64,000 nucleotides of DNA, taken from the NCBI RefSeq assembly GCF_047495875.1, contig NC_092463.1, positions 24,727,224 to 24,791,223 on the forward strand, given 5' to 3'. The translations under genes and the position numbers were made by a program. This document shows positions 34,801-45,419 of this stretch, one piece after another. The DNA is from Pithys albifrons albifrons. Its lineage: Eukaryota; Chordata; Aves; Passeriformes; Thamnophilidae. Position 1 is the first letter of the stretch. Each line of letters begins with the position of its first letter. The notes below the pieces were generated by a model. The model was given only the letters and a program-made list of their open reading frames with translations. It was not told the DNA's origin and ran no database searches.

Positions 34801-37800
34801 CATAGCCAACACCATGGAACATCTGAGCTTATTGGACAACCACATCCCTGGTAATACCACTCTTATCACTGCGGTTGAATTGGAGCGCTTTGTGAATCTG
34901 CGTTCGCTCGCTTTGGATTTCTGTGATTTTACAGCTGAAATGGCAAGAGTCCTGGCTGACAGCAACCATGTGCCTTTGCATCGACTGTCTCTCCTGGTCC
35001 ACAGTGTTTCCATAATGCACAAGTCATTGGACAATATGCCAAAAGATGAGAATTGGCAGGCGCTGACTCGCAACAGCACTAATCTTCGGGTCTATATAAT
35101 GGCTTTTGATGTCAAGAGTGATGATATGTTAAGGATTCTTAAGCCCAGTATCCCCCTAGAGAGGATTCACTTTGACAGCTATGTCACTTGTGTTTCAGGG
35201 GCTGTTGTTGACCTCATATCCAGGCAGTATGACAAGTTCCTCACTCATTTTATTCTAATGAATGATGTGATAGATATGTCTGCCTTCCCAGATCTTAGTG
35301 ACAACCGGAATGAAGATCCACTTGTCTTACTAGCCTGGAGGTGCACAAGGCTGTCTCTCCTGGCTGTTCATGGTAGGTGACGCATCGCACGGGTGTAGTG
35401 TGTAAGTTTCTAAATGCTTGTAACCCTGATCATGGTGTGGTTTAGTGCAGTGCAACACTCTGATGCACACTTGCTGTACATGCTGTTGCTGAAGGTGTTT
35501 ATTGTATATGAGTTTTATACATGTAGCTTTCTAACTTCTGTTGAGAAGTCACATAGGATTTTATTGGACATATCCACACAGAAATGAGGATAACTAAGAA
35601 CTGAGCATTCCAGGAGGCTTAGAAGTCTGCACTGAGCGAGTTCTGCTAAGTGGCTGATCAAGTGAATGTGAATAGTCAAAACATTTGCTGTTTTACTCTG
35701 AGCTCATATGCTGGCAAGATTAGATGATTTTGCTTCATGTTTGTAAACAACATGGGTTAAGTGCCCCAAAGCTGAGGAGAGGAAGTTTCTTACCCATTTG
35801 GTAAGACTTTACTAGCAGATAAAGGCTAAGAAAATATTATTTGAAGGAGATTGCCTCACTGAGTGGATTGGTTTCACCAGTAATACCAGAGCTAGGTTTA
35901 TCCCACCTATTTATTTGCCACCTAATTGGAAATAAATTTTTTTAAATTGTGCACTTGTATTTAATTCTAGTACTTGCTAGAAGTTGCAAGCAGTTTGGCA
36001 AATTTTAAGACACCTGAAACTGAAATAATGCAGAGTAATGCTTTTTGTTTGTGCTGGAATCAGCTTACCAAGACCAAGTTTGCTGATACTTGAAGGAGAA
36101 AAGTGATGACTCTGTAGTTTGCCTGAGGATGAATGTGTTTCTTCAGACTGCTCTGGGGAGTAAATCTCCAGTTACTCAGCACAAACAGGAGAGACTTTCG
36201 GCATTGGTTGGAGTCAGAAGGTCCTGCTGTATTTATTTGTTCTTTTTTTTTTCATTGTCTTATACTGAAAAATCACTGCAGGGGTGGGGGAGTGGGAAAT
36301 GATGATCAATTCAGCTGTCTCTCTATAGTTTTCAGGAGTGACAGATTTTTAGATACTGGTACATGACCATACCACTCTAGATGTGGATTTTAGTAGTTTC
36401 TTTTGACATTTCGATACAAGATTGAGGACCTTTTTTTAGAGAAAATGTGTTAGCTTAGATTATCCTCCTGCTACAGAGAGGTCCTCTAATATATTATCTA
36501 ACTTTAAAATCTTGTAAGACATGTAAATATAAGCCAGTGTAAGTACCATTTAGTATCAGCATATGTCTATTCAGTAGAAGGTGTCAGTCTGTGCAGAGCA
36601 TTGGGAAAGCAAACATCTTTGACAGTTCTGTCTAGCACATGGTTGTTGCTACATCTTCTTTCTTTGGAGAGATGCTGTGTTTGCCAGGGGGAGAGGATGG
36701 CCAAATACTGCCTTGCTGTTATGTTGGGACTCAGATTCTTTACCTGTCTTTTTCCTCCTCCTTGCAGCAGAAACTAGCTAAGCTGCTTAGAAATGCCTCG
36801 TGATCTTTTCTAAGCTGAGAATATATGACTTCTCTAGTAGTACAGCATGAGCATCGTTCTTTGAGAGTAGCAACTCTAGGAAGAAGTATCTGAAATGCTG
36901 TGATGCCTCAGTACAGCAAAGAAGCTAAGAAGCTTCATGCTTGGATTTTCTGAGGTTCTCCATATAATGTTTTCTGGCTCCACTTGTCATACTACACTGT
37001 CAAACTTCCTTCAGGAAGAGGTGGTTGTTTTGTTCAAGGTGCCATAATTCACTGTTAAGTACTCCAGTTTCTTTCCCTGTCTCCTGAAATGGTTATTCTT
37101 CAGTTTGCAGTACTTCTCAGGCTTTTTTTTTTTAAATGTGTTCATTCCCTCTTTTGGTATTAGTTTGTTTGGGAAAAAGCGTTGATTTACATCTAGTTTT
37201 GGCTGCCACTGACCAAAAGAGGAAAGGGGAAGCATATGCTGAGGACACTTTTCTGGGGTGCTTCGAGATTGTCTTTCTTGGGAAGTCATACCATATTTCC
37301 ATCAAGGTAGCGTGTTCAGGAGCAAAGGAAAGCAGATTGAAGGATGTTAATTAACATTCTTACAGAATAAAGAAAGGCTGTAAAGAGTGGGATCGAGACA
37401 GTAGGATATACTCACAGTGGGATGATCTGATCAGAAGCGTGGTCCATCTGTGGGAGTAGAAGCTTTTTTTTATGATTACTCCTCAAGGGAAGGACACTTC
37501 ATGTGGACTTTTCTATGACTTTGTGTTGTAAACATACTAGTTATGTCTTACTCTGTCCATGAGCAAAACTAAAATCGAAGTTTTTGCAAGCAAGGAAGAG
37601 CAAAATACGGTGTCCTCATGGTGAATTTGTTGTTCAGTGATACTGGTAGTGAAGTGATGGTTCCCTGTTTGCTCTGAATAATTAGCTGGATGGAGACTTG
37701 TTGGCAGCTGGAAGGTCACTAGGAAATTTCAGGCTGAACTTCTGAAAGGAGACTTAAGTTAAAATGAGATTAAGTTGAGAATAAGATGGTTATTCGAGTG

Positions 37801-39524
37801 CATAGAGGATCTAACATGAAAAGTTACAGGAAAAGCCATGTACCTGACCACCAGATGGTAAAGGGGACTTAGTCTGCAGGGTTTTTTTCCCTGTATTCTT
37901 GCACTTTCTTTCAAGAATGTCATTGTTAAGTTCTTTTATGATCAAGATGACTGGAAGTCGTGATGTCTTTCACATCCTGATAGTGTTGTCGTGCAGGGAA
38001 GAGTTTTCTATTGAGTTTAATATCCTTATTAAGGAAGGGACATTAAATTAAGCTGCGTATTGACTGTTTCATCTGGACAGTTGTGTTGGAGGTGAAGTCT
38101 CCAGCAGATGAAAATTGTGGGAATTCATGCACTCCTGTTGGTTATATACCAGGAATGAGCCATACAGATGTGTGCAGGCTTCTTTGTTGAAAACCTACCC
38201 CAAGCAACATACTTAGAGACATAATAGAAAACATAAAAGAAAACAGAAGGAAATTTTCTTTTATTTATTAATTTGACATCAGTTTTCTTCATTCTTTAAC
38301 TGTTTGTCTAATTTTGATACGTTATGATGTAGAGCACATTAACTGCATTGTTGGAAAACAAAACACAGATTTAAGCTCTCATCAGCTTGGCTTTCCCAGT
38401 TCCAGTACTATGCAGGCTGGACTTTGGCTTGGAATCTAAGCAGACATCTCACTAAGAGGCTTAGCACCTGTGAGAATGATGATGAAGGCAGAAATGAGCC
38501 TTTGTTTTTGCAGTGGAAGGGCTGATTTGGCAGAGCTCCCAAACAGGGAAGTTCCCAAACTGTCTGTGGTTTGCATCTGAATATGGAGGAGCTCAGCATT
38601 TGCCTTAGCCAGGGTGCAGAAAGCGAACAGGTGACTGGGGAGTAGGAATTTATAAAGAGGGATGCCCATATATAATGTGAAGAGGGTAAAGTTTGTAATT
38701 ATGTAATCTCAGAATAACAAGATATATGTAGATTATTTCTTATATGTGACTTGGAGAGGCTTCTGGTTTGGGTGTGTGTTGGTTTGTTGTTTGTTTGATG
38801 GTATTTTTTCTACCTCTAAAACAACAAAAGCAAACCTAGGGGTTTTTTCTACCGTAAGCAGAGTTTAAAGCTGTCCTTTTATACATTCACTTAAAAAAAT
38901 CGATTACTCCCTTTTATTCATTCTATTTATACTACAAAATGGATCACAGGAGGTTTGAAATCATATATGTAACTTAAAGTAGTCCGCTGTTCTGCAAGTG
39001 GTGAAAAAAGTAGATCTAGAAAAGCTTGCTCAAACTAACTGAAATATTTTTATACTTTCTTATTCAGAGTATAAAATGGGGCATTAACACAATGCAATCA
39101 AAAACCCCCCACTGTGCTCTAGGGGAATGCGGCCAGATTGAATATGACAGAATAGATGGGAAGTATGTTGAGATGGTCAGGTATTAAGTGCTGCAGTAAG
39201 AAAATGCAGTGTAGCAAAGTGTCAGAGTCACTTTGTTTTCATTTCCCCCTAGGTTACACTGTTTGGGCTCATAATCTTATAGCAATCGCTCGTCTTCGTG
39301 GCTCTGACCTGAAAGTACTGGAAGTCACAGAAGAAAGCATTGATTTCGACCAAGGAGAACTGGCTGATCAGGATGTGGATCCAGTACACAATTTCATTGA
39401 GCAAGTATCTCTCGGGTTGGGCCGACCGTGGCACGCCGTCATGGACATAGAGCTGCTCAGTGTCTTCACTGAGCCAACCCGCCACTTCTACAGAGAGATG
39501 CAGAGCTTCAGTGAAGGCATTTAG
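22137..39524 (+). CDS. FBXO33: FBXO33, F-box only protein 33 (complete, four coding exons)
   Basis: Exons 22137-22657, 29335-29445, 34687-35372 and 39253-39524 join in frame to 529 aa plus TAG. The F-box is at about residues 41-82 (starting [20 protein letters not shown]), followed by [14 protein letters not shown] and a Gly/Ala-rich low-complexity insert near residues 125-150. The C-terminal leucine-rich-type region includes [25 protein letters not shown] and [10 protein letters not shown], and ends [13 protein letters not shown]-box proteins are SCF ubiquitin-ligase substrate receptors. FBXO33 has been reported to target YBX1 in mammals. The start at MLLFVSQ is chosen because human FBXO33 also begins MLLF. 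A second in-frame ATG is at 22224. The N-terminus before the F-box is shorter than the ~60 residues of human. All junctions are GT-AG. Confidence 0.96.
26646..26735. repeat. Perfect 45-bp tandem duplication
   Basis: The unit beginning atatgatttttagcaaaag and ending cctgaataatgtt occurs twice head to tail (26646-26690 and 26691-26735) with no mismatch. The identity implies a very recent event or an assembly/length-polymorphic locus. Confidence 0.97.
27398..27832 (+). mobile_element. CR1 LINE, 5'-truncated 3' end (longest copy)
   Basis: The most extended CR1 copy here. Upstream of the part shared by the others it keeps the segment gcacaagccctgtggggag and gtttagcctggagaagaggc, typical of the CR1 reverse-transcriptase C-terminal region. 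It ends gattctatta after the standard 3'UTR. Sense orientation within FBXO33 intron 1. Confidence 0.93.
29335..29445 (+). CDS. FBXO33: FBXO33 coding exon 2
   Basis: Acceptor TTTTGTAG precedes GAACCTCCAG and the donor is AAGCA/GTAAGT. It encodes [19 protein letters not shown] and then [11 protein letters not shown], nearly identical to mammalian FBXO33. Confidence 0.96.
29446..34686 (+). other. FBXO33 intron 2
   Basis: 5.2 kb, AT-rich, with no exon or recognisable repeat that I can support. Confidence 0.8.
34687..35372 (+). CDS. FBXO33: FBXO33 coding exon 3
   Basis: Acceptor TTACTTGCAG precedes AATCCAACAA and the donor is CATG/GTAGGT. The largest coding exon, it encodes the repeat-like body of the protein, including [38 protein letters not shown] and [19 protein letters not shown]. 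Confidence 0.96.
35373..39252 (+). other. FBXO33 intron 3
   Basis: 3.9 kb with no recognised exon or repeat. Short open segments on both strands lack family signal. Confidence 0.8.
39253..39524 (+). CDS. FBXO33: FBXO33 coding exon 4 (stop)
   Basis: Acceptor TTCCCCCTAG precedes GTTACACTG. It encodes [40 protein letters not shown] and the C-terminus ending SFSEGI, TAG at 39522-39524. Confidence 0.96.
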
Positions 39525-40798
39525 CTCATTATTTACAATTCCTGTGGTTACATATGCAAGTAGGGTCCTATTATGTTTTTCGGTAGTGTGAATTAACCCC
39601 TTTTGTGCTGTGTTTAATCAGTATTAGCTATATAGAATTATATATGTGTATTCTACTTCTTGATCAAAGAACGTAGTCGGGTATTGGTTTAGAAGCTGAA
39701 AGTGGCAGTGTTTAGGGTTTTCACGGTTAATGGACTTGTCTACCAAACCTTAAGAGATACAGCCAAAGGCTGTCTGAGGTTGCCGGCTAACTTTACTTTA
39801 ATTGAGTAACTGCATTTTGAATTATTTTGCTATTATATTGGAGTCCTGTGCTTGGGAACCAACTGTTTTTAATACCCATATCCATAGCCCAGTGGATTTC
39901 TGTGCTGTCATTGTGTGCTTAACCAGTAGCATGCTACTTAATAGGCTTAAAGGACGAGAAGTCTATCCAGGGCTGTTCACTCTAAGACTCTTACCTTGCT
40001 TTATTTCATGTGTGGATTCTGAAGCATGACTTAACTCCATTCTTGGCTTTCCTTAGCTGTTAAGCGACAGTGTGAAACACTAGCGTTCAGGTACCTGCAC
40101 TGACAGATTCACTCCATAAGCTCTAGTCTTTTGGATTCTTTGCAAACTCCTCCTTGTTTCTTCTTGTGTTCTGTCATCTTCCTTAAAAGTTAGCTTTGGG
40201 CCAAAGTTTAAAAGGAAAAAGCAAGAATGTGCACTCCGATGAGGTAAACACATAACAGTGAAGACTTCAATACAAAGGTCTACACCTGCAAACAAACATT
40301 AGTCGTGAAATCCCTAACAACCAAGTCACTGGATTTTCTCTGTCAGCGCCTGTGTCAGCTGCCAAAGAATAGATTAAAAACGAAGAAGTGCCCACATGCT
40401 GGCAGGGGCAGGCCAACTTTTGGCCAGCCAGATACTGCTAGATTGTAATATATAAGGTCGAATTTCGACCTGTGGTACACAGCTGTGCTGTGGCTCAGTC
40501 AGCAACCTCAGAACTCTTAACAAACATGCACCTGTTTCACTGTGAATAGTGAATGTAAAGGAAGGAAAGGAAACAAATACAAAGCTTGTTCTATCACAGG
40601 TATGAGCTGCTATGATGCATGAAGAACATTCCATGAAGTATGTTTTAAAATCTTGTTATATCTGAGAGGCTTTAGAAGCCGATTTAACTGTTTCAGGGCA
40701 ACCGCGGTACAGACGTGGTCTCTGTGAGACTTCCACCTGACCCCAGTTTTAAGTGGTACGAATGTTGTGCATTTAATGTTTAAAGGACAGTCTGCAAT

Positions 40799-40804
40799 AA
40801 TAAA
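40799..40804 (+). terminator. FBXO33 proximal poly(A) signal AATAAA
   Basis: Canonical hexamer in gcaataataaagtaag, followed by gtggccaacgtgggtg. A candidate alternative site only. Confidence 0.4.
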
Positions 40805-41213
40805 GTAAGTGGCCAACGTGGGTGCCCAGCAGTGCTGAGACCTGGCTGCTATATTGTAAGCTTTGGAAAACACAATTTATGCAACAGATGTCCAGATATG
40901 ATTCTATTTATGGAAAAAGTTTATATGTGTTTTACAAATGGTTTTACCATCTTATATTAAAATGACCTTTTGACAGGTGTGCGCTGTTTTGTCTCCAGTG
41001 AGCACATACCATGCGGATTTTATATGTACATCAGTAGAGTGAATCCACTGGCACAGTGTGTGTATATGCCAGATGTGGTGAGATTTTATCTTATAAATGT
41101 GATCAGATATAAAAAAAACTCCTGACAGAAAATGTAAGGAAACCAGCTGAATGTTTGAATTGATGACTGATGTTGTATGGTTTATGTTAAATGTTATATT
41201 CTTTTAATCAATG

Positions 41214-41219
41214 AATAAA
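41214..41219 (+). terminator. FBXO33 distal poly(A) signal AATAAA
   Basis: Canonical hexamer in caatgaataaagcattaaa, followed within 30-45 bases by a GT-rich stretch (ttattgttgtcagc). Likely main cleavage near 41235. Confidence 0.7.
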
Positions 41220-41240
41220 GCATTAAAAATTGATCGCTGT

Positions 41241-44200
41241 ATAAAATACTTTATTGTTGTCAGCATGAAGATTTTTAGAATTAAAACGCAACATCATTCA
41301 TAAGCTGTGTATAACTGGTAGCTCCCATTGTGTTTAGGTCAGCAGAAGAATCTAAAATAAGTAATACAGTAATTTTAATTTGGCAGAATTTTGTCAACAA
41401 CTTTTGGGGTGATGGAGGAAGGGGAAGGATGCTTTGCTCAAATCAGACCAGTTAGCACAAACAGTATATCATTATATGACCTATTAGACTGATACAGTAA
41501 ACTGTGGATTGTAGAATATAGAAGACTATTTTTGAGAAATTACTGCATCCATTGAAATTGCTTAAATCAAAATCTAATGTGCTCAAGAAAAATGTGTAGT
41601 ACTTCCTTGGTGTCCCACTATTAAATAGATTATGAATACCTGCAATGCTTCAGTTTGACATTTTATCCATACTCAGAGGACGCAGCTGTGCATTCTGAAT
41701 GAAAGCTGCAGATGTCTGGTCAGCTGTCGAAGAGCTGCTGTGCCCTGCAGTGGCTGATTGTGCTGTAAGACTTGTCAGAGTGGCTGTTCCGTGTGTGTGT
41801 GCCAAGCACAGACTTCATCCGAGCTCCTGAACTTCATTTATGATAGTCCAAACTGCTGCCAAGTGTGAGAATTGCACTGCTTTATTAAGCAGTCTCACAG
41901 ATCTTCCTGATTTGGTAAGATCATTTACCAACATACTGAAGAGATGCTGTGGGGTAATAAGATAAATGCAGTTACAGCTTTTCATATTCCAGTAAAGTGA
42001 AATAATGGGGCGTGGTCTCGGTTCTTTTCAGGGCTCAGCCTCAGGAGGGAGGTTTATGTAGCAGTTAAATTGGCAGTGATTGCTCAGCAGCATCGCAGCC
42101 TGAAGTTTAGTTGTAGAGGGTTCAAGGTTTCTGGCTTTTTCTGTATGGCTTCCTGAAGCCAATGAAGTAAATGCTGCATTCTCTTGTTTAAAGAGAGTTG
42201 TAGGATGGTAATTTTATCTCTGCAATCTACTGCATTTTACGAGTAACAACCTTACTAAGTAATTGGAAGTAACCTCTTTGCCTTTCCATTACATAAACAA
42301 ATTTTTTCTCTATTCAGTCTAACCCATTTTCTGCTTTAATTAATTTTGAAAGATGAGATGAGCACGAGAAGCAGCTCACTGGACTATAGTAGAGAGATGT
42401 GCAGCCCTTTCACTTACTGCAGTTACAGCCAGAATGTGTAATACCAGCTCTTACAATGGGCGTCTGTTGTTAGTGCTCCAGGTCTGATTTTTTTCATACA
42501 GTCTGAAGTCTACTGACTGGTTTTGGCTTGTGTTCCAGGGAAGAAGTCAAAGTACTTAAACTGACAAGTATAGAGAGTACAGTAAGGCCAGGAGTGTGTG
42601 GTGAAAGCCACACCACGAGCAGTATTGGAGAAATGCACCTCTGATTGTTCTCGTCTTAGATAAAAGTTGGGTTTCTTGTCTGCCTGTGTTTTCAGCAGTA
42701 GTCTGTGTTAGTGATAGCAGGACGAAGGGATTCCAGATGAAGCAATCTGAAATCAAGTGTTAGGAAACTAAGATAGTCTTAATGTGCGAAGTGCACTTGC
42801 ATTTGGACTGGGACCTTTATGCACTGTGAAATTACAGCTTGCATACTCTCAAATGGGATTTTACTTTTGTTGTTTTTCCTGAAGAGATGGCACTGTCAAG
42901 TTCGTCTTCTGTGTTCTAGATTTAGCTGCAGGAACTTGGAACACAAGCCCTCACCTAAAATCTAGGTTGCTGGTTTTTTGAGGGAGGGGGAACAGGGACT
43001 TCCCCACATACACTTCTCGCTTATACCTGAATACATCGTACAGGATACTATCTACCTGCTTCCTATTGCAAAAACCTGAGCGTGTTTCCAAATTTGCAAG
43101 TAAAATTTTGGGCTGTTACTGGAGGGGAGCAAAAGTCTGAAATTATGCCATTCCCTCTGCAGGATGATCTAATCCATGCTTGTCCTGCATTATCTTGGTC
43201 TGGCTATCTTTTGTTTTGCCTGCAGCTTCCCAGTACCATTGTGGGCAGAGTAGATAGTTTTGGTGGAAGAAGAACTGTTTTTTTCAGAACTAGAACAAAT
43301 ATTTGACCCACACAGAGAAAATACTGTTTTCTCAGAATATTTAGGTACATTCCTAAGTAGTTTTTGGACACCCTCAGGGGAGTTGGGGAAACAATGAGAA
43401 AGGGTTATGGTAGTGTTATCAGCCCAGGACTATGTTATCCCCTGGTTCTCTGTGCTTGGGTAAGCCTTCTAGTTGGCAATTCTGGTTGTTCCTAGGGCTG
43501 ATGACATGGGTAAGGGTAAAACCCAGTAATTGCTTTTAGAGTCCTGGTGAAGTCTTTCAGGCAAACTTAAGAGCAACAACTAATTGGCTAAAAATGATTC
43601 AACAACCAAATTATACTAAGTTGTTAATTTAACATGGATGATGCTTAAAAATGTCATCAGAATTTGTCATTGAATCGCTTGAGTACAAAGGCTTATCTTA
43701 CCTTTGAGGCCTAAACTATATCTAGTAAATGGACTGAAGTTGGACCAAGGGTTGGACTTGATGATCTTGGAGGTCTTTTCCAACCCAATTGATTCTATGA
43801 TAAGTAGAAAGGAGGATGAAGAAACTGCAGGAATGAGCTATGAAAGTTCTGCAACTGAAAGAAGCCAATGTTCGAATAATGGTAGGAGGAGTACTCAGCT
43901 GCAAAAGAAAAGGCTTCCTTGGCAGACAACCTAAGCAATTACAAAAAAAAAGTGGGCTGGAGGTTTTTTTAGCAACCTCTAATTATGGGGTGTGGTGGCT
44001 GCATTTATTTATACTAATGGGTGAAACAGTTGTCTGTGTACATGCAGAGAATGGGGGCTGGTGGTCGAACTGCTACTTGAAGGGGGGGCTTGCTAAAACC
44101 AGTTTGCTTCTTTATCTTAAAGGGTCCCTTAGCAAATTACTGCAATGAGTCCTTACACTGTTTTCAAGTTGAAGTCGAACTGTCAGAACAGCCAACAGCT

Positions 44201-44884
44201 TCTACCAGAAGTCTTTAGATTGTACAGTCATCAGTAAAAACAGAACTGTGCTCTGTCCAGGCCCAGCATGGCCCTGGACAGGCTGGGCCCTGCTTGCAGG
44301 TAAGTGCACTGTGCCTGCTGTGACAACCATTCCTGCAAGAGAAGCAGCAAACGGGAACCTCACACGAAAGGGTGAGCAAGGTGACACACCAAATCCTTTT
44401 ATAGACACAAATTACTAATGCTGCAGTTTGGCCCTTCATTCTTGTACTTTTGTCCTGCCCAGCTTCCCAAACGCTACTGGTAAAATCTGAAGACTAATAA
44501 ACGAAATTAATCTTGAAACAGTAAAACCTCCCCTAATACGAGTTGGCTGCAGCCATGTCTTTAGAGGCAGGGGCAGGGGGTGCTGGAGCACTTCTTAGCC
44601 ATGACTCCTTTCTCCCAGGGCATAAAAACCTCCCGTACACATCTTCAACAAAACAATATGTCACTCCAGCTTTTGAGGAGTAATGTGAGAGTTGCTCAGC
44701 ATTCCACTTCCCCTTCCCTCCCCATGTGGAGGTAGGACGACTGCCACTTTGTAAAGCTCTTGACAGCTGAAAGATCACCTACAAGGTCATTAATGAGACT
44801 GTAGGGGACCATGATGGTGATTCCTCTTCAACTACTTCTATTATACCATTTTACCAGTGACATTGCTTTCATTTTCTGTAGACT
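41241..44884. other. Intergenic region between convergent FBXO33 and MIA2
   Basis: 3.6 kb with no recognised gene. One short CR1 fragment lies at 43721-43801. Open segments up to about 100 codons show no domain and are treated as chance. Confidence 0.7.
43721..43801 (+). mobile_element. Short CR1 3'UTR fragment
   Basis: Only the last ~80 bp of the CR1 3' end: tagtaaatggactgaagttg, then ggttggacttgatgatcttg and gattctatgat. No coding part is left. Confidence 0.88.
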
Positions 44885-44890
44885 TTTATT
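44885..44890 (-). terminator. MIA2 distal poly(A) signal AATAAA (candidate)
   Basis: Plus-strand TTTATT in gacttttattaactg, reading AATAAA on the minus strand. It is the more distal of two candidates downstream of the MIA2 stop. Confidence 0.45.
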
Positions 44891-45111
44891 AACTGTTTCT
44901 ATTTGTTTTTACATCATAGCCATAAAGCAGCAAGCATGACTTTTGGCATGCAGAGAGATTCCCTGTACAGCTCAACAAGGGCAAAGCAGCTGCACTTTTA
45001 CAATACAGTTCACAGGATTTAATTTTATACACCTCTGCAAGTTAGAAATACTTAATTTAAAACAACTATTGTACAGTGGAAATCACTTATTCACAGTATT
45101 CATAGTTACTC

Positions 45112-45117
45112 TTTATT
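45112..45117 (-). terminator. MIA2 poly(A) signal AATAAA (candidate)
   Basis: On the minus strand AATAAA lies about 150 bases after the MIA2 stop (plus-strand TTTATT in ctctttatttac). A second AATAAA at 44885-44890 would give a 3'UTR of about 380-400 bases. I cannot tell which is used. Confidence 0.5.
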
Positions 45118-45264
45118 TACAAAGTACTATCCTGAGAATTTTTTCTATTAAGCTTCAATTTGAGCAAAGTAGTTTATATACCTAAGTAACCATGGTTACT
45201 TAACATAAGAAAAAATGGCATTAAGAGAGCACAGAAATGGTTCAGCACATTCCCCCAGTGATTG

Positions 45265-45419
45265 TCAAGTCTCCTGCTGTGGTGGTTCTGGTTGGTCTAC
45301 AGCTGATGGATTTGACTGAGGTGGTTCAACTCTATTTTCAGGAGGAGGTGGTGGAGGCAAAAATCCAGGTCGTTGAGGTGGATAGTGAGGATAAGGTCTC
45401 ATTGGAAATGGATTTCTTA
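45265..45419 (-). CDS. MIA2: MIA2 last coding exon (Pro-rich C-terminus, stop)
   Basis: Acceptor CTCTCACAG precedes TAAGAAATCC, completing the codon ATA. It encodes [20 protein letters not shown], then [12 protein letters not shown], and ends PEPPQQET before TGA. The E-P-x-Q-Q-E-T type ending is diagnostic for the family. Confidence 0.95.

Larger units (their letters stand above)
39525..41240 (+). other. FBXO33: FBXO33 3' untranslated region (inferred)
   Basis: Sequence between the stop codon and the distal poly(A) signal. It contains a proximal AATAAA at 40799-40804 and a distal one at 41214-41219, so two 3'UTR lengths (about 1.3 and 1.7 kb) are possible. No ORF here has family signal. Confidence 0.7.

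Noticed and set aside
34468..35079. 203-codon minus-strand frame opposite FBXO33 exon 3
   Set aside because: Antisense shadow of a well-identified coding exon. No domain signal of its own.
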